A model generated the notes under the pieces. It worked only from the letters and a program-made list of their open reading frames with translations, made no database searches and was not told the DNA's origin. A stretch of 64,000 nt of DNA from Hyposmocoma kahamanoa (Eukaryota > Arthropoda > Insecta > Lepidoptera > Cosmopterigidae): NCBI RefSeq assembly GCF_003589595.1, contig NW_020653713.1, positions 2,737,551 to 2,801,550 of the forward strand, given 5' to 3'. Positions 33,511-43,975 of the stretch are shown here, in pieces. Position 1 is the stretch's first letter; each line of letters opens with the position of its first letter. The translations under genes were made by a program, and so were the position numbers.

Positions 33511-34185
33511 GCAAGTATGGTATGCAGCAGGTATGGTCGCATCATCTAGTATATAACCAGAAATAGAGACGAAATAAGGGCCATGTATTCCTGGTAACTC
33601 ATCAGTGATGCATTAATTATAAATATCAACTCTCGTTTGCGCTGTAATATATGTAGAAGCGCCAACAACTGACCTGTGTGTACGTCTCCGTGTAATCTAA
33701 AAATATTCTGTATTTATTGTTTAAAGATAAAATCTGTAACAATCGCGTGCTGTTTTATTCGGTGGTGTGGGAAAAACTGCAAAACATCTAATTACAAAAC
33801 AAACGGAATCAAATTTCATCGGCAATTAAATACTAAATATGTAATTTTGCAATTTTCTTCCATTATAGCAAAGCTCAAGTTAACTTAGAAACAATACGAC
33901 ACCCATTGACGGTGCCCGTCAATTGTTTCGAATTCGGGCTGGCCATCGGACCGCAGTTGTAACAGTAATGTGATATGGCAGAATAGTTTTCAAACAAATT
34001 AAATGATATTTGGTCTCTACTTCTGGTTATATACTCGATGGGTCGCATTCATATTTTGATGCCCAGCTGGGTATATGTGTAAATAAACTTAACAAAAACA
34101 TTATTAACTTCTAATCAAAGTTAGATCACTTTCTGGGAAAAAAGCCTTTTGGGCTTATTTGGTGGAATCTTCAAAAACTTAACAC
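33511..34185. other. AT-rich stretch without a recognised feature
   Basis: Nothing recognised before the duplicated flank that starts at about 34190. Confidence 0.5.
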
Positions 34186-34189
34186 AAGC

Positions 34190-35160
34190 TTCAGGCTGGT
34201 AAATAGCATCAACCCTACTCAGCCATTGCTTATGAGTTAGACAGACATTCAGACGATCCATTTGCTTAACTGCGAGGATTTCGTGGGAAAACAACAGCCA
34301 GTAAACTTTAGATTTATGACGCAATGAAACCGAATTAATTTGGATACCCCTGGCATTCGTACTACCCTAGTACTTTGCTAGATCGATTGCTTTGACAGTA
34401 GACATTGTTAAATGCTCTAACTTTCGGCCTCAGCTGTTTCTTTGATTTTTTAGAATGATGAATGGTGAGAAATTTATCAATAATTGGTCACGATGATCCT
34501 TAACTTTTTAGATTTCTCACAGACGTCTCTACGGTAAAATATCCGGTAAAAATAAAAACAAACATCTGTAACAAACGCATTAAAAAATACTTAAGGTCTG
34601 CTGTCTTGATCTATAGCTCAGTTAATAGAGCGGTCGCAGTGGTTTGGCACATACATACATTTGGAGGTAAGAGTCCTGCCAGATCGAAGGAATTTTAGTT
34701 GGTGTTCGATCTTTGTATTAATAATTATAGCAACTAGTGGAGTAATGTCACAAAAATATTATTAGAATTAATATTACATTATTATAATTGTAACTAAGAA
34801 ATACAAAAGTTTGTTGATACTATCCCGAATTCAGCGGCCATTTTGATTTTCATCCAATTTTCTTGAGTTCCAGATACAATAAGATTTCATTGCACAATTT
34901 CGAAACTATTCGTTGGTGCATTCAATTAGGTCATGCAGGTATAGTATGAGCAGACACGTTCTGTCAATAATGCTTAAGTTTCCAATGCAACAAGCATAAG
35001 AAGACCATTAATCATATATTCAGAGCTCCAGTGGAGTCCAACCAAACCGAAACTTAAGCAATTGAATCTGAAGTGCAGTTTAAAGTAACCGACGTAGATT
35101 AATCGCCGGACAATTTAATAAAATATAATCATTTCATAAGATATTCGTATCACGTGAAAA
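34190..35160. repeat. Segmental-duplication block A1
   Basis: 34190-34440 matches 45330-45580 and 48985-49170 ('gccattgcttatgagttaga', 'cagtaaactttagatttatg', 'gacattgttaaatg', 'ctaactttcggcctcag'). 34945-35155 matches 49600-49785 ('caattgaatctgaagtgcag', 'gtagattaatcgccggacaa'). The order and orientation match the copy C flank. The SINE-3 insertion at 34604-34770 lies between the two matches. Confidence 0.8.
34604..34770 (+). mobile_element. SINE-3 copy
   Basis: Plus-strand tRNA-like head 'tatagctcagttaatagagc' (A box) with a degraded B box, then 'gttcgatctttgtattaata' and the tail 'aactagtggagtaatgtcac'. Confidence 0.7.
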
Positions 35161-35299
35161 GTTAACACCATATCTTGAACGAGAACATCATATTACCTAA
35201 TAATATTATCTTCTTAACTAAACAATAATTGATATTCATGGTACTAAAATATCATGATATTTAATAAACGTAATATTACAATTATTAATAAATAAGTGA

Positions 35300-35405
35300 C
35301 ATCTCTAGTCAGCCGCTGGTAGCTGTATAGATACCTGGCTGAGTGAAGAAAAACTTTCCTAGATTTGTCACAGATGACGCTACCATATATTCATAACATA
35401 TATTT
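35300..35405 (+). repeat. SINE-3 head fragment
   Basis: 'gctggtagctgtatagatac' and 'cctagatttgtcacagatga' are the complement of the head segments at 2230-2300 and 22640-22690. Confidence 0.5.
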
Positions 35406-35481
35406 AGTATTGGATTCGGAAGATGTCATACAAATTCACCAACGATTTCTTAATGACAGTGGACTATTTCATGTTCTAAGA

Positions 35482-35957
35482 CAAGGGTGGGCAAACATTT
35501 TTCATTAAGGGCCAGAAACGCAAAAAAATTCTCACGGGGGGCCAGAATTTAAAAGATAATTAATTTTATCGAGTTCTTAGGTTTTTAGAAATTAATTTTG
35601 TTATGAAATATTGTTAATTATATATTCCTGACGAAGCCTACGTTGCAGATTGACATAATTATGTGATTGATTTAGTTTTGAAATGAATTGAATTTTAACA
35701 TTTAATGGAAGAAATAATATTTTTTTGTCAAGTTGAAGTACAAGCAAAAATAAAAGTACAAGCAAGAGTAGAAATTATTTATTATTGTGTTGGGTTGTTT
35801 CTGTGTATGATAACGTATGTAGGTTATTTTGTGTGCATTGCGTGAAGTATTTCTGAGGGCGTTACACTCCTATTTACAAGAGACGTTGCTTGGCGGGCCG
35901 GATTAAAACCCTTCGCGGGCCCGTGTTGGCCCGCGGGCCGTACATTGCCCAACACTA
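35482..35957. mobile_element. hAT-type MITE
   Basis: This 476-bp element has ends CAAGGGTGGGCAA (left) and TTGCCCAACACTA (right), followed inward by 'gggccagaa' and 'ggcccgcgggccg'. An 8-bp target duplication with two changes flanks it: TTCTAAGA at 35474-35481 and TTCCAGGA at 35958-35965. The GGGTGGGCAAAC terminal motif and 8-bp duplication are typical of non-autonomous hAT elements. It encodes nothing and is clearly old. Confidence 0.8.
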
Positions 35958-35999
35958 TTCCAGGAGTTGCATTAAACTTATCTGTTTAAGACACATTAG

Positions 36000-36865
36000 C
36001 AGCTTTTAATCATATCCACGTCGTTTTTTCGAGTTCACAGTAAGCTTAATCTGGTTTTATGTCGTAATAAGTAAATGGAAAGGTTAAATAGGAAAGTAAA
36101 AAACACTTACACAGCAAATGTTTTAACACAGAATTACCTATAAATTCTTTTTTACATTATTGGCTGTCTTTTTTATTTTTTGGACAGATATTGTGGGATT
36201 TTTTAAATTTTACAAACTGAACACAATCATGTAAATAATTAAATAGTTTGCTCGTATATTATGGAGATTTCGAAGTCCATATTTTAGCAAAATGGATGCG
36301 TGAGAACGCCTATATTTCGTAACTTAGTATATTTGTGATTTACGTACCTTTAAAATTATCTGTTAAGCATGTGTAATTAGTGGTGTGAGCTTTCGTTCAA
36401 CACGCATTAAGTGCCGTTACAAATGAGCGCATGAGCGAGCAATTTTGACTTTGCAAAAATATTGTATACGACCATTGTTTTTTTTTTTGCTTTTATATTC
36501 GAATGGGTGCTCCATAAAGTCATATAAATTATACAAACGGAACAAATTCAGCTAACGACACGTGAGAGATAAGACGTCCTATTGCCATTTTCTAGAGCCT
36601 CACATCCGTCATCCATTTATTTCTTGTTCACTGGATGGATTTTTCTATGAAACCGGTATTAAGGAATAAAAGAAACAAGCGAGAAGAGAGCATTAAAGGA
36701 TCAGTGTGGAATCCGAGATATATTTCTCGGAAGGTCTCAGGATTTCTAAACCTACTATTAAGTTAAGAGACCATTAGGTTCGGGTGACGACAATTCTTGT
36801 CCGCGTAGGGATTCTGTTATAATTTCTTTTTGATACCGGATAAAATCCTTATTCGGGAAGTTAAA
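36000..36865. repeat. Segmental-duplication block A2
   Basis: 36320-36480 matches 52810-52975 ('gctttcgttcaacacgcatt'). 36535-36865 matches 53640-53965 ('ccgtcatccatttatttc', 'aagaaacaagcgagaag', 'cgggtgacgacaa', 'ataccggataaaat'). Single-copy in character, with no open frame of note. 36000-36320 has no recognised partner. Confidence 0.8.
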
Positions 36866-37219
36866 TTACGTGTGGCAGAGGCGAGAAGGCGTATCGCGAT
36901 TGGTATCGAGCGACGAATAAATCGCGCGCCGTCTCCGCGGCCATATTGGATTGCCGAGAAAGTATTCTCTTAAGTTTCATTAACCGATTGCCTGATACGG
37001 GACAGATTCGGGATAGAAATAAATCTCTATTGGGGACTCCATTTACTAGGAAAAGTAACTTTTAAGTTAAGGGTAAAAGTCTTCACACCAATCCCTTTTG
37101 AGTTTGTTACCTTCGCAAACTACGTGTCTTACTCGATTTATTTGTTATCGATTAATTTGAAGAATTTCAAATAATAAGTTTCAAAAAGGAACGTCATATT
37201 TTTGCTAATTAAAATAATA
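36866..37219. other. Single-copy stretch without a recognised feature
   Basis: Nothing recognised. Confidence 0.5.
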
Positions 37220-38495
37220 GGGGTTAAAGTATGAAATTGCCGATTTGTACTGAAAATCTAAATTGTTTATTTTTTAAATTTTTAACAAATTTATTTAATC
37301 AAAATAGTTGCCATTATTATCTATACATTGCTGCCATCTAATGGGAAGGTTATTAATGCCTTTGCGATAGAACTCCGACGATCTAGACTGCACAAACTGT
37401 GTGAAAGCATTTTGTACTGCCTCCTGGGAAGAAAACTTCTTGTCACGTAGATAATTGTCCAAATCACGAAAAAAATGGTAGTCCATTGGAGCAAGGTCTG
37501 GTGAATACGGAGGATGACGAATGGTTTCTAACTGCAGTTCCTGAAGGGTCAAAATGGTTTCTCGTGCTGTGTGAGGTCTCGCGTTGTCGTGGAGCAATAA
37601 TGGTGAAGATCGATTCATGAGTCGGGGCTGTTTTACTGCTAGTTTTGTCAACATGGTTCGGAGTTCGGCACAATAGACATCTGCCGTTATTGCTTGACCA
37701 GATCGGAGAAAAATATAGTGAATAACACCATGCTGAGACCACCAAACAGTTACCATTACCTTTTTATTGGTAAGTTTTGCTTTAGGACACTGTTGTGGCA
37801 TTTGACCTGGGGTCAGCCATTGCATTTTTCTTTTCCGGTTATCATAAAGAATCCACTTTTCATCACATGTTACAATTCGATCCAATATTCCTTCATTTCT
37901 GTACCGGTTCAACAAGGCAACACAAGTTTCAACACGCGTTTCTTTCTGCAGATCAGTCAAATCATGAGGCACCCATTTTTCGTATTTTTTTATTTTATTG
38001 ATTTGACGCAAGTGAGTCAATATTGTGGGTAAGGTAACGTTAAACCATGCCGCTAATTCCTGGGTAGTTTGACTAGGATCGGCTTCCACTATCTCTCTTA
38101 ATTCATCGTTATTCACCTGTGTGGGCGGTCTTCCTCGTGGCTCGTTCTTTAAGTCGAAATTTCCATCACGAAAGCGTTTAAACCAAAATCGAACGGTGCG
38201 TTCATTAGTAGACCCCTCTCCAAACGCAGCATTGATATTGCGGGCTGTTTCTGCCGCGTTAGTTCCGCGTCGGAACTCGTATTCAAAAATCACTCGAAGT
38301 TTCGCAGTATCCATCTTTCTTGTCTAAATTGAATAACAAAAACAATTGAAAGTCGATATTCAAATGTTTCAAATTAAAAAAAAAATCACAGAAACCATTT
38401 GAAAAAAGTTTCATTCGAAAACCTCAAACCATGAAGATTCTATGAAAATTCAAAGAACCTATTGCAGTAAAACGGCAATTTCATATTTTAACCCC
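37220..38495 (-). mobile_element. Intact mariner element B (twin of A)
   Basis: This 1276-bp element on the minus strand has the same GGGGTTAAAGTATGAAATTG ends (one base differs at the right end), flanked by TA duplications at 37218-37219 and 38496-38497. The transposase frame is intact. Confidence 0.95.
37295..38314 (-). CDS. Mariner transposase B (DD34D), intact
   Basis: This 339-residue cut-and-paste transposase is identical to copy A at all but six positions. Catalytic D151, D243 and D278 are present with 34-residue spacing, as are WVPHDL (114-119) and YSPDLAPMDYHFF. At residue 277 this copy has Met where copy A has Lys, directly before the third catalytic Asp. Both copies could encode active enzyme; activity cannot be judged from sequence. 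Antisense open frames across this gene are shadows. Confidence 0.95.
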   Translation of the reverse strand: MDTAKLRVIFEYEFRRGTNAAETARNINAAFGEGSTNERTVRFWFKRFRDGNFDLKNEPRGRPPTQVNNDELREIVEADPSQTTQELAAWFNVTLPTILTHLRQINKIKKYEKWVPHDLTDLQKETRVETCVALLNRYRNEGILDRIVTCDEKWILYDNRKRKMQWLTPGQMPQQCPKAKLTNKKVMVTVWWSQHGVIHYIFLRSGQAITADVYCAELRTMLTKLAVKQPRLMNRSSPLLLHDNARPHTARETILTLQELQLETIRHPPYSPDLAPMDYHFFRDLDNYLRDKKFSSQEAVQNAFTQFVQSRSSEFYRKGINNLPIRWQQCIDNNGNYFD

Positions 38496-38497
38496 TA

Positions 38498-38769
38498 ATA
38501 TCAAAATATGAAAATATGACGTTACTCAAACGCTCCACTGCATTCTGATTGGTTAATATTGGCCTAAAAGTCTTGCAACCGGGCCACAAACGTTAAAAAA
38601 ATAGTGGTTAAAATTTAGGCGGTACGGTAATAATATAGGCGATACTTGGTCACTTCTATTCTATCTCTTTGGTTTTTTTTTGTTTTGTAGCGTTTTGGTT
38701 TTCGTTTGAATTATGGCCATGGATTGTTAACAAAATATTAATTGTGTTTCACTATTTTATTTACTCGTA
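38498..38769. other. Short stretch without a recognised feature
   Basis: Nothing recognised. Confidence 0.4.
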
Positions 38770-38970
38770 GAATCTCAGTACAGAGTATTAAAACAACCTT
38801 CCTCAAAAGTTCGTGGAATTGCATCTACTTGCCAAGGTTTATTGAAATCGGTTACCGGAAAGTGCGCGCCACCGGATTCATCTCCTAGTTTGCCACCCTT
38901 AGAGGTGGGATATTTTCTTCAAATGGGACCACTGTTGAGGTACCATCTTTCCAACAAAAAAAGACTGTAA
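38770..38970 (+). repeat. AACCGAC-family repeat, truncated
   Basis: 'aatctcagtacagagtatt' through 'tttgccacccttagaggtgg' to 'ccaacaaaaaaagactg'. The right end is missing. Confidence 0.7.
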
Positions 38971-39174
38971 TTCAAAATTCAAAATATTTTATTACTTCAC
39001 TGATGATTCCTTTTAAGCTTGATAGGGCCTGTGTTAGGAAACATCGCTCTTCTTTACAATTAATAATTAAACATTGCTCTTACATTAACCTTAATAAACT
39101 AAGACTAAATTAACCTATGTGTTACTTTGTGTGAGTGCATGTCCGTGTATACATGCATGAAGTGTGTGTGAATG

Positions 39175-39187
39175 AGTGTTTGTGTAT

Positions 39188-39232
<45 letters not shown>

Positions 39233-39242
39233 NNNNNNNNNN

Positions 39243-39279
<37 letters not shown>

Positions 39280-39298
39280 CTGTGTGTGTGTGTGTGAG
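39175..39298 (+). repeat. (TG)n microsatellite with a 10-N gap
   Basis: A long TG tract is interrupted by ten unknown bases at 39233-39242. The gap is an assembly placeholder, so the true length is unknown. Open frames of His-Thr or Cys-Val across it are artefacts. Confidence 0.95.
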
Positions 39299-39899
39299 CG
39301 CACATATTTCTGTTCAATTTTGATTTCATTTAATTACAATATTATATCAACTAATGCCTCGCTTTTATGATTACTCATTTATTTATTTATTTCAAACTAT
39401 TAGTAATTGCTTAATCTCCTCATACGACTTAGTTTCGAGCCATTTTGTAATGGCTAATTTGCAGTCATAAACTATTTTGTTGTATATATCAAGTTATTTG
39501 TTAAGAGTGTTATACAGATATGAGGCCCTGTATCTGTACTGTCTACTAGCCGCAGTAGTTTTTATTTTTGGTACTAATGCAATTTTATGATGTTCATCTA
39601 CCTAACATAAAATAATTCTAACCTAACTGTAATTCTAACCTAACATAAAATCTCGTACCTATTACTTAGGCCACACCTAAACATGGTACTCTAAGAACCC
39701 TCATTATGCAAAGAGTGCCAAAAATACTATTCCAAATCCGCAATTTGTAAAAAGTAATTATTAACAAAATTCCGTTACTACCGCACAAATAAGTAGTTTA
39801 AAAGCGTTTTTTTTTTCACTATCTTGTTCAACGGACGTTGTAAGTACAGAAGCAGCTTAAAAATAAGAAAGTCGCGTTACTTGGTAATGTGGTGAGGCT
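39299..39899. other. AT-rich stretch without a recognised feature
   Basis: Nothing recognised. Confidence 0.5.
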
Positions 39900-40050
39900 G
39901 GGTTTACGGGCGGCCTCGATGACGAGCAGTGATCGTCGTGTGATAGCTCCGACAGGGGCAGGGCAGCAGCGGGGGACTAAAGGGTTGTGTTTAATGACCG
40001 AGATGACGCTGATATTTTGGCGGGATGCTATTAAGTAGGAGATTATATTA
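39900..40050. repeat. Segmental-duplication block A3
   Basis: It matches 54265-54420: 'gcggcctcgatgacgagc', 'aagggttgtgtttaatga' and 'gagatgacgctg' are shared in the same order. Confidence 0.75.
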
Positions 40051-40734
40051 TAGATGAATGTATGCGTGTCTATACAAGTTATCTAATACTTCCGGAACTG
40101 GGGGTCTATTCTCGTTTTCCGTCCGAAACAATTACTTGTAATAAGTAATATTCGACCAAATCAAAGCACAAGTATGAAAATTTATTTATTTAAACTTAAT
40201 TGCAGACAAAACCGTACAAATGGCGGACTTAAAGTCATATGCCATTAAGCATTCTCTACCAGTCAACCGGAGAGCTGAGTTTAAAATAATTTACAGGGGT
40301 GCATAACATGATAATTAAAACAGATAGGAAGAAGTTTATAAATAATTATGATATACAGTTTAAACACAATATAAATATAGCACATAATATTATATGACTA
40401 ACTAGCAACCTATATACACATAAATACATAATACAAACTTCATTCGCATCATACGTCTTGTAATCGGTCCACTCTTCGTATTGCATAACGACGAAAATCA
40501 ACTTAAGAAATTGACGACCTCAGTGGTCTAACGGTTTAGAAAATAATTATTATATATAATAATAATAATTAGGTTTGGGAAATATTTTTTTTTTAGTTTT
40601 TTTGACACATACACTACGAGACTCGCACTACGGAAACCACTAGGGAGATATATTAGAATAATGAAATTAATATAAACAATTATTACGAACTACAGACCGA
40701 ATCGTAGTAATACCCTAATAACGCACATACTCAT
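40051..40734. other. AT-rich stretch without a recognised feature
   Basis: Nothing recognised. Confidence 0.5.
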
Positions 40735-41000
40735 ATAATAACAAAGCATACACTCATAGTGTCGTGGACGCACACATAAACAACCAAAAATTACTCAAAA
40801 ATAAAGAAAAAAAAAGAAATATCGGGAAAATAAAAAGAAGTTATACCGTGGTAAGAAACCTGATACTAGTGATAATCATTTAACCAAAAATTACACCCAA
40901 ATAAATTCTAGTCATACAAATTCTACTCCCGGCCCGGGAATCGAACCCGGGTTCTCTGCGTAGCAGGCCTGCATGGTACCCGTTTGGCCACGGAGGCAGT
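40735..41000 (-). mobile_element. SINE-1, diverged copy with internal insertion
   Basis: The minus-strand head reads 'gcctccgtggccaaacgggt' and 'gggttcgattcccgggcc'. The body is expanded by an A-rich stretch near 40795-40885. Confidence 0.75.
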
Positions 41001-41013
41001 AAGGCGGTCATCG

Positions 41014-41709
41014 CACTGCCCCGCACCACGCAACGGAGTGCGCGGGACGACGGATCATGCGCCCCGCACTCCCGCGCGGAGAAATGTTGTGTTGTGTAGA
41101 CGGCGCGTGGTTTAAGACACTTCGGTCAGAAGACAAAAAGTAACGAGAACGGACACTCTCCGCCCCTCCCTAGCTTTAGATACCGCACCACACCCCGTAC
41201 ATTGACGGTCACGTTGACAGAACGACAAGAAGGATGTCGGCGAGCCGTATTCGCGCTAAGCCGGCTTTGATATTTGAATATAGTTTTCGTTTATTCATTA
41301 CGAAACTTGTACGGTAATACAAATATAACATCATTGTACGTTACTATTTATAATGGCCGTGAATTGTGTTGTGTACGGCTGTTTATCATCATCTAAACGG
41401 GATAAAGAAAGGAGTTTCTTTCGTTTCCCGGAAGATGAAACGAAGTAATTTAAAAAAAATAAAACTCATGTCTGCGACTCATTCCGTTATTGTTTTCTTC
41501 GTTTGGTTAGTGCAGAGTACGTAATAATCCGAGAAAGTGATGGGTAACCCTGCCACTTCACGCACACATTTGCGCGTGTACAGATAGCGCCTTGCTGTAT
41601 GTACTAGTAGTAGGTACCTAAATAACTTTCGACTATTGTACGGAGTGTCCGGGGTGTGCTTCAGTACAACGTTAAAAAGCGCACACCGTTGCGTGGCGCG
41701 GAGTAGTGT
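41014..41709 (+). mobile_element. Inverted-repeat element carrying a THAP-like exon
   Basis: The ends near 41014-41045 and 41678-41709 are inverted copies over about 32 bp with some mismatches. Both contain the block CCACGCAACGG (left 'gcaccacgcaacggagtgcg', right, complemented, 'gcgccacgcaacggtgtgcg'). The interior is GC-rich at the left and holds a THAP-like start at 41353. No clean target duplication was found, so exact ends and superfamily (P, hAT or Kolobok type) are undecided. Confidence 0.6.
41353..41448 (+). CDS. THAP-like N-terminal zinc-finger fragment (31 codons)
   Basis: The frame reads MAVNCVVYGCLSSSKRDKER then SFFRFPEDETK. The spacing C-x4-C ('CVVYGC') followed by 'SFFRFPED' matches the first half of a THAP DNA-binding domain (C2CH zinc finger; the family usually continues with a later Cys and His). 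It stops at TAA directly after 'ETK', but GT at 41445-41446 (cgaa|gtaatt) could be a splice donor, making this the first exon. THAP domains occur in P-element-type transposases and in host THAP proteins. The location inside an inverted-repeat element favours the former. Confidence 0.55.
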   Translation: MAVNCVVYGCLSSSKRDKERSFFRFPEDETK

Positions 41710-41817
41710 GACGCCTAAATTCAGAAAGCAGTAGGTTTAGTAGAGCTGGCACGACAGGGCGCGACTTGCGCGAGAGCGACATAAAGCGCGAGATGTCTAT
41801 GCGAGAACACCAGTAAC

Positions 41818-41985
41818 TGCCTCCGTGGCCGAACGGTTACCGTGCCACTCAGAGATTCAAGGTTTCGGTAGAAATATGTGTATGGCCTCCATTTATTTCT
41901 CGTGAGTTTGGGTGTAATTTGTGGTTTTTTATGTGTGTGTCCATGGCACCCGAAACAGGGTTTCCCTTTCCCTTATTATTATCGT
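41818..41985 (+). mobile_element. SINE-1, decayed copy
   Basis: Head 'gcctccgtggccgaacggtt', damaged B box ('caaggtttcggt'), body 'gtgtccatggcacccgaaac'. Confidence 0.75.
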
Positions 41986-42117
41986 ACTAGCCCTAATGGA
42001 CTAGGTGTTTTGGGAAGTGCCCAGAGTGAATTCCGTTACTATGCTACTTAGTACAGGAATTCCCTAGATCAGGCAATTGATGTAGTAGTCCGGGATTAAA
42101 CATTTTTTTTAAATATT

Positions 42118-42395
42118 AACTGACGAGATGAACTAGTGGTGCGCCTGGTTGGAAGCTACATGCCTTTCCATTACAGTTGCAAAACCACTCAGAGCTTTAA
42201 ATCGCAAAGATCTGAAGGGCACTGCCACTGCGCCCGTCACCCTGACACATAAGTTGACAAGTCCCATGTGCCTGTAATTTCACCAGCACCTTTACCCTTC
42301 AAAAGCGGAACATAGTAATGCTCACACTACTGCTTAGCGGGAGATATAGGTAAGGTGACAGTACTTCCCAGGACGAACTCCTTCACAAGGACCTC
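42118..42395 (-). repeat. GACGGGAC-family retroelement tail, copy 11
   Basis: Antisense, nearly full-length: 'actgacgagatgaactagtg' to 'cgaactccttcacaagga'. Confidence 0.8.
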
Positions 42396-42459
42396 TATTA
42401 TTATTAAAACGCTTCTAAGAAATATTGCTTTCAAATAGAAGAATTATTGCCCTTATTTT

Positions 42460-42855
42460 TAACCAATTTAAAAAAGGAGGTTCTCAATTCGACTGTATGT
42501 TCTTTTTTTTGTATGTATGTTACGCGATAACTCCGGTATTTGTGAACCGATTTTCGTGATTCTTTTTTTATTGGAAAGGGGATACTTCCATAGTGGTCCC
42601 ATTTCATTTTGAATTAAATCATCCACCTCTAAGGGTGGCTGTTCACGCATGAAGGTTCATTTTTATAAATAGCGCCTAACTTTAATTTAGGAGCATTTAT
42701 TTTAATGGTTGATTTTGCTATTTCTCCAATTCAAGGCGTTTTTCTCTCAATATACTTTGAGTAGTGAAAACCTAGAGAAAAAATTTAGCAAATACGTAAT
42801 ATAGACGTAATTCCACGTACTTTTGAGGTCGGTGTTTTAGTGCTCTGTACTGAGA
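42460..42855 (-). repeat. AACCGAC-family repeat
   Basis: Reverse copy with the full middle segment. It ends 'tttagtgctctgtactgaga' and contains the 60-codon frame 'MREQPPLEVDDLIQNEMGPL' on the minus strand. Confidence 0.8.
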
Positions 42856-42894
42856 TTATCTATATGTGAAGTTTATGTGTACACACATTCAGTT

Positions 42895-43065
42895 TATACT
42901 AGCTTACATGAAGCTACTTAAAATGTTTGACAAGGGTCGCATTGGCAAACTGCGCTTGTACGTTATTTTGGATCCTTGCTGATGTCGCGCCAAGTTTCGC
43001 TCTTGCGCTATTAATATGTCAAATTCAAATAGAGTTTTGGTTAAGTAAATGTTCTGTATAGTTTA
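42895..43065. repeat. Segmental-duplication block B (3' flank)
   Basis: It matches 47530-47680: 'gtttgacaagggtcgcattg', 'gcgcttgtacgttatttt' and 'caagtttcgctcttgcgct'. It sits downstream of glycosyltransferase B, as the partner sits downstream of copy C. Confidence 0.75.
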
Positions 43066-43496
43066 CGTCTGCGTTTAACTTATTGGCGGTGCCCTGTTAG
43101 GATTTTGCTAGTGTCGAGTTTTCTTAATAAAATAAATATATTGTAAAAATAATATTTCAAAAAATTTCCTGTTCTGAGTTGCTGTTTTTCATATAGCTTA
43201 ATCAAAAAACTACAATTTTTTAAAGGCGGTCACTTGTTCTTTTGCGAAGTTCAGAGACCATACGGCTTAGACATTAGTTTCTCTTTTTCCACAGTACAAA
43301 ATATTTCGATTTAAGTCTTCAGTATAAGATCCTTCAGTCTAAGACAATGAGCCAGTGTCCTTTTCTGTGCCTACGATGACTCTGCCAAGACTACCCATCC
43401 TTCAACTCGCAATACGTAAGTATTGATTTGAGGAAGATATAGGCAGCGCGGTGTACAGCAAGTATGCGAAATCTGATTAACATTGAACACTAGCAC
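43066..43496. other. AT-rich stretch without a recognised feature
   Basis: Nothing recognised. Confidence 0.5.
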
Positions 43497-43805
43497 CGTT
43501 CAACATCATCATCAACAACATCATCATCAAATCCATCGATACGTCCCACTGCTGAGCAAGGGTCTCCTCTCAGTCGAGAGTCTACGCTACAGCTGACCAC
43601 GCTGGCCCTTTGTGGGTTAGACGTCACACGATTTCGGAAGGTTGTGAACCTTCGGCGTGCAGGTTTCATTACGATGTTTGCCTTCACCGAAAAGCTTATG
43701 GTAAATTTCAAACTAAATTTCGCACGTAAATTTAGAGTTGCGGTCCCGGATTCGAACCTGAGGCTTCTGTTTGAGAGGCGGTAGATTATTAGGCTACCAC
43801 GGCGT
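43497..43805. mobile_element. SINE-4, longest copy
   Basis: 'catcatcatcaaatccatcg', 'cccactgctgagcaagggtc', 'ttcggcgtgcaggtttcatt', then a tRNA-like end with B-box complement 'ggattcgaacctgaggc' and 'aggctaccacggcg'. I recognise this arrangement as a common lepidopteran SINE-like repeat. Confidence 0.65.
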
Positions 43806-43975
43806 CACAAAGCTACCACCTTATTTTATATAACGAACCAAAGTTTAACGATGATCTAAAAACGGAAAAGTGATACTACAGTAGTAATAATCCTAAAATG
43901 TAATATTGTTTAGAAAAAGCCATTAATTTAAAAAGTAGGTAACATATAAACAATACAAAAACATAAATTAAAAAA

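Noticed and set aside
39105..39370. His-Thr and Cys-Val rich frames
   Set aside because: Translation of a TG microsatellite across an N gap.
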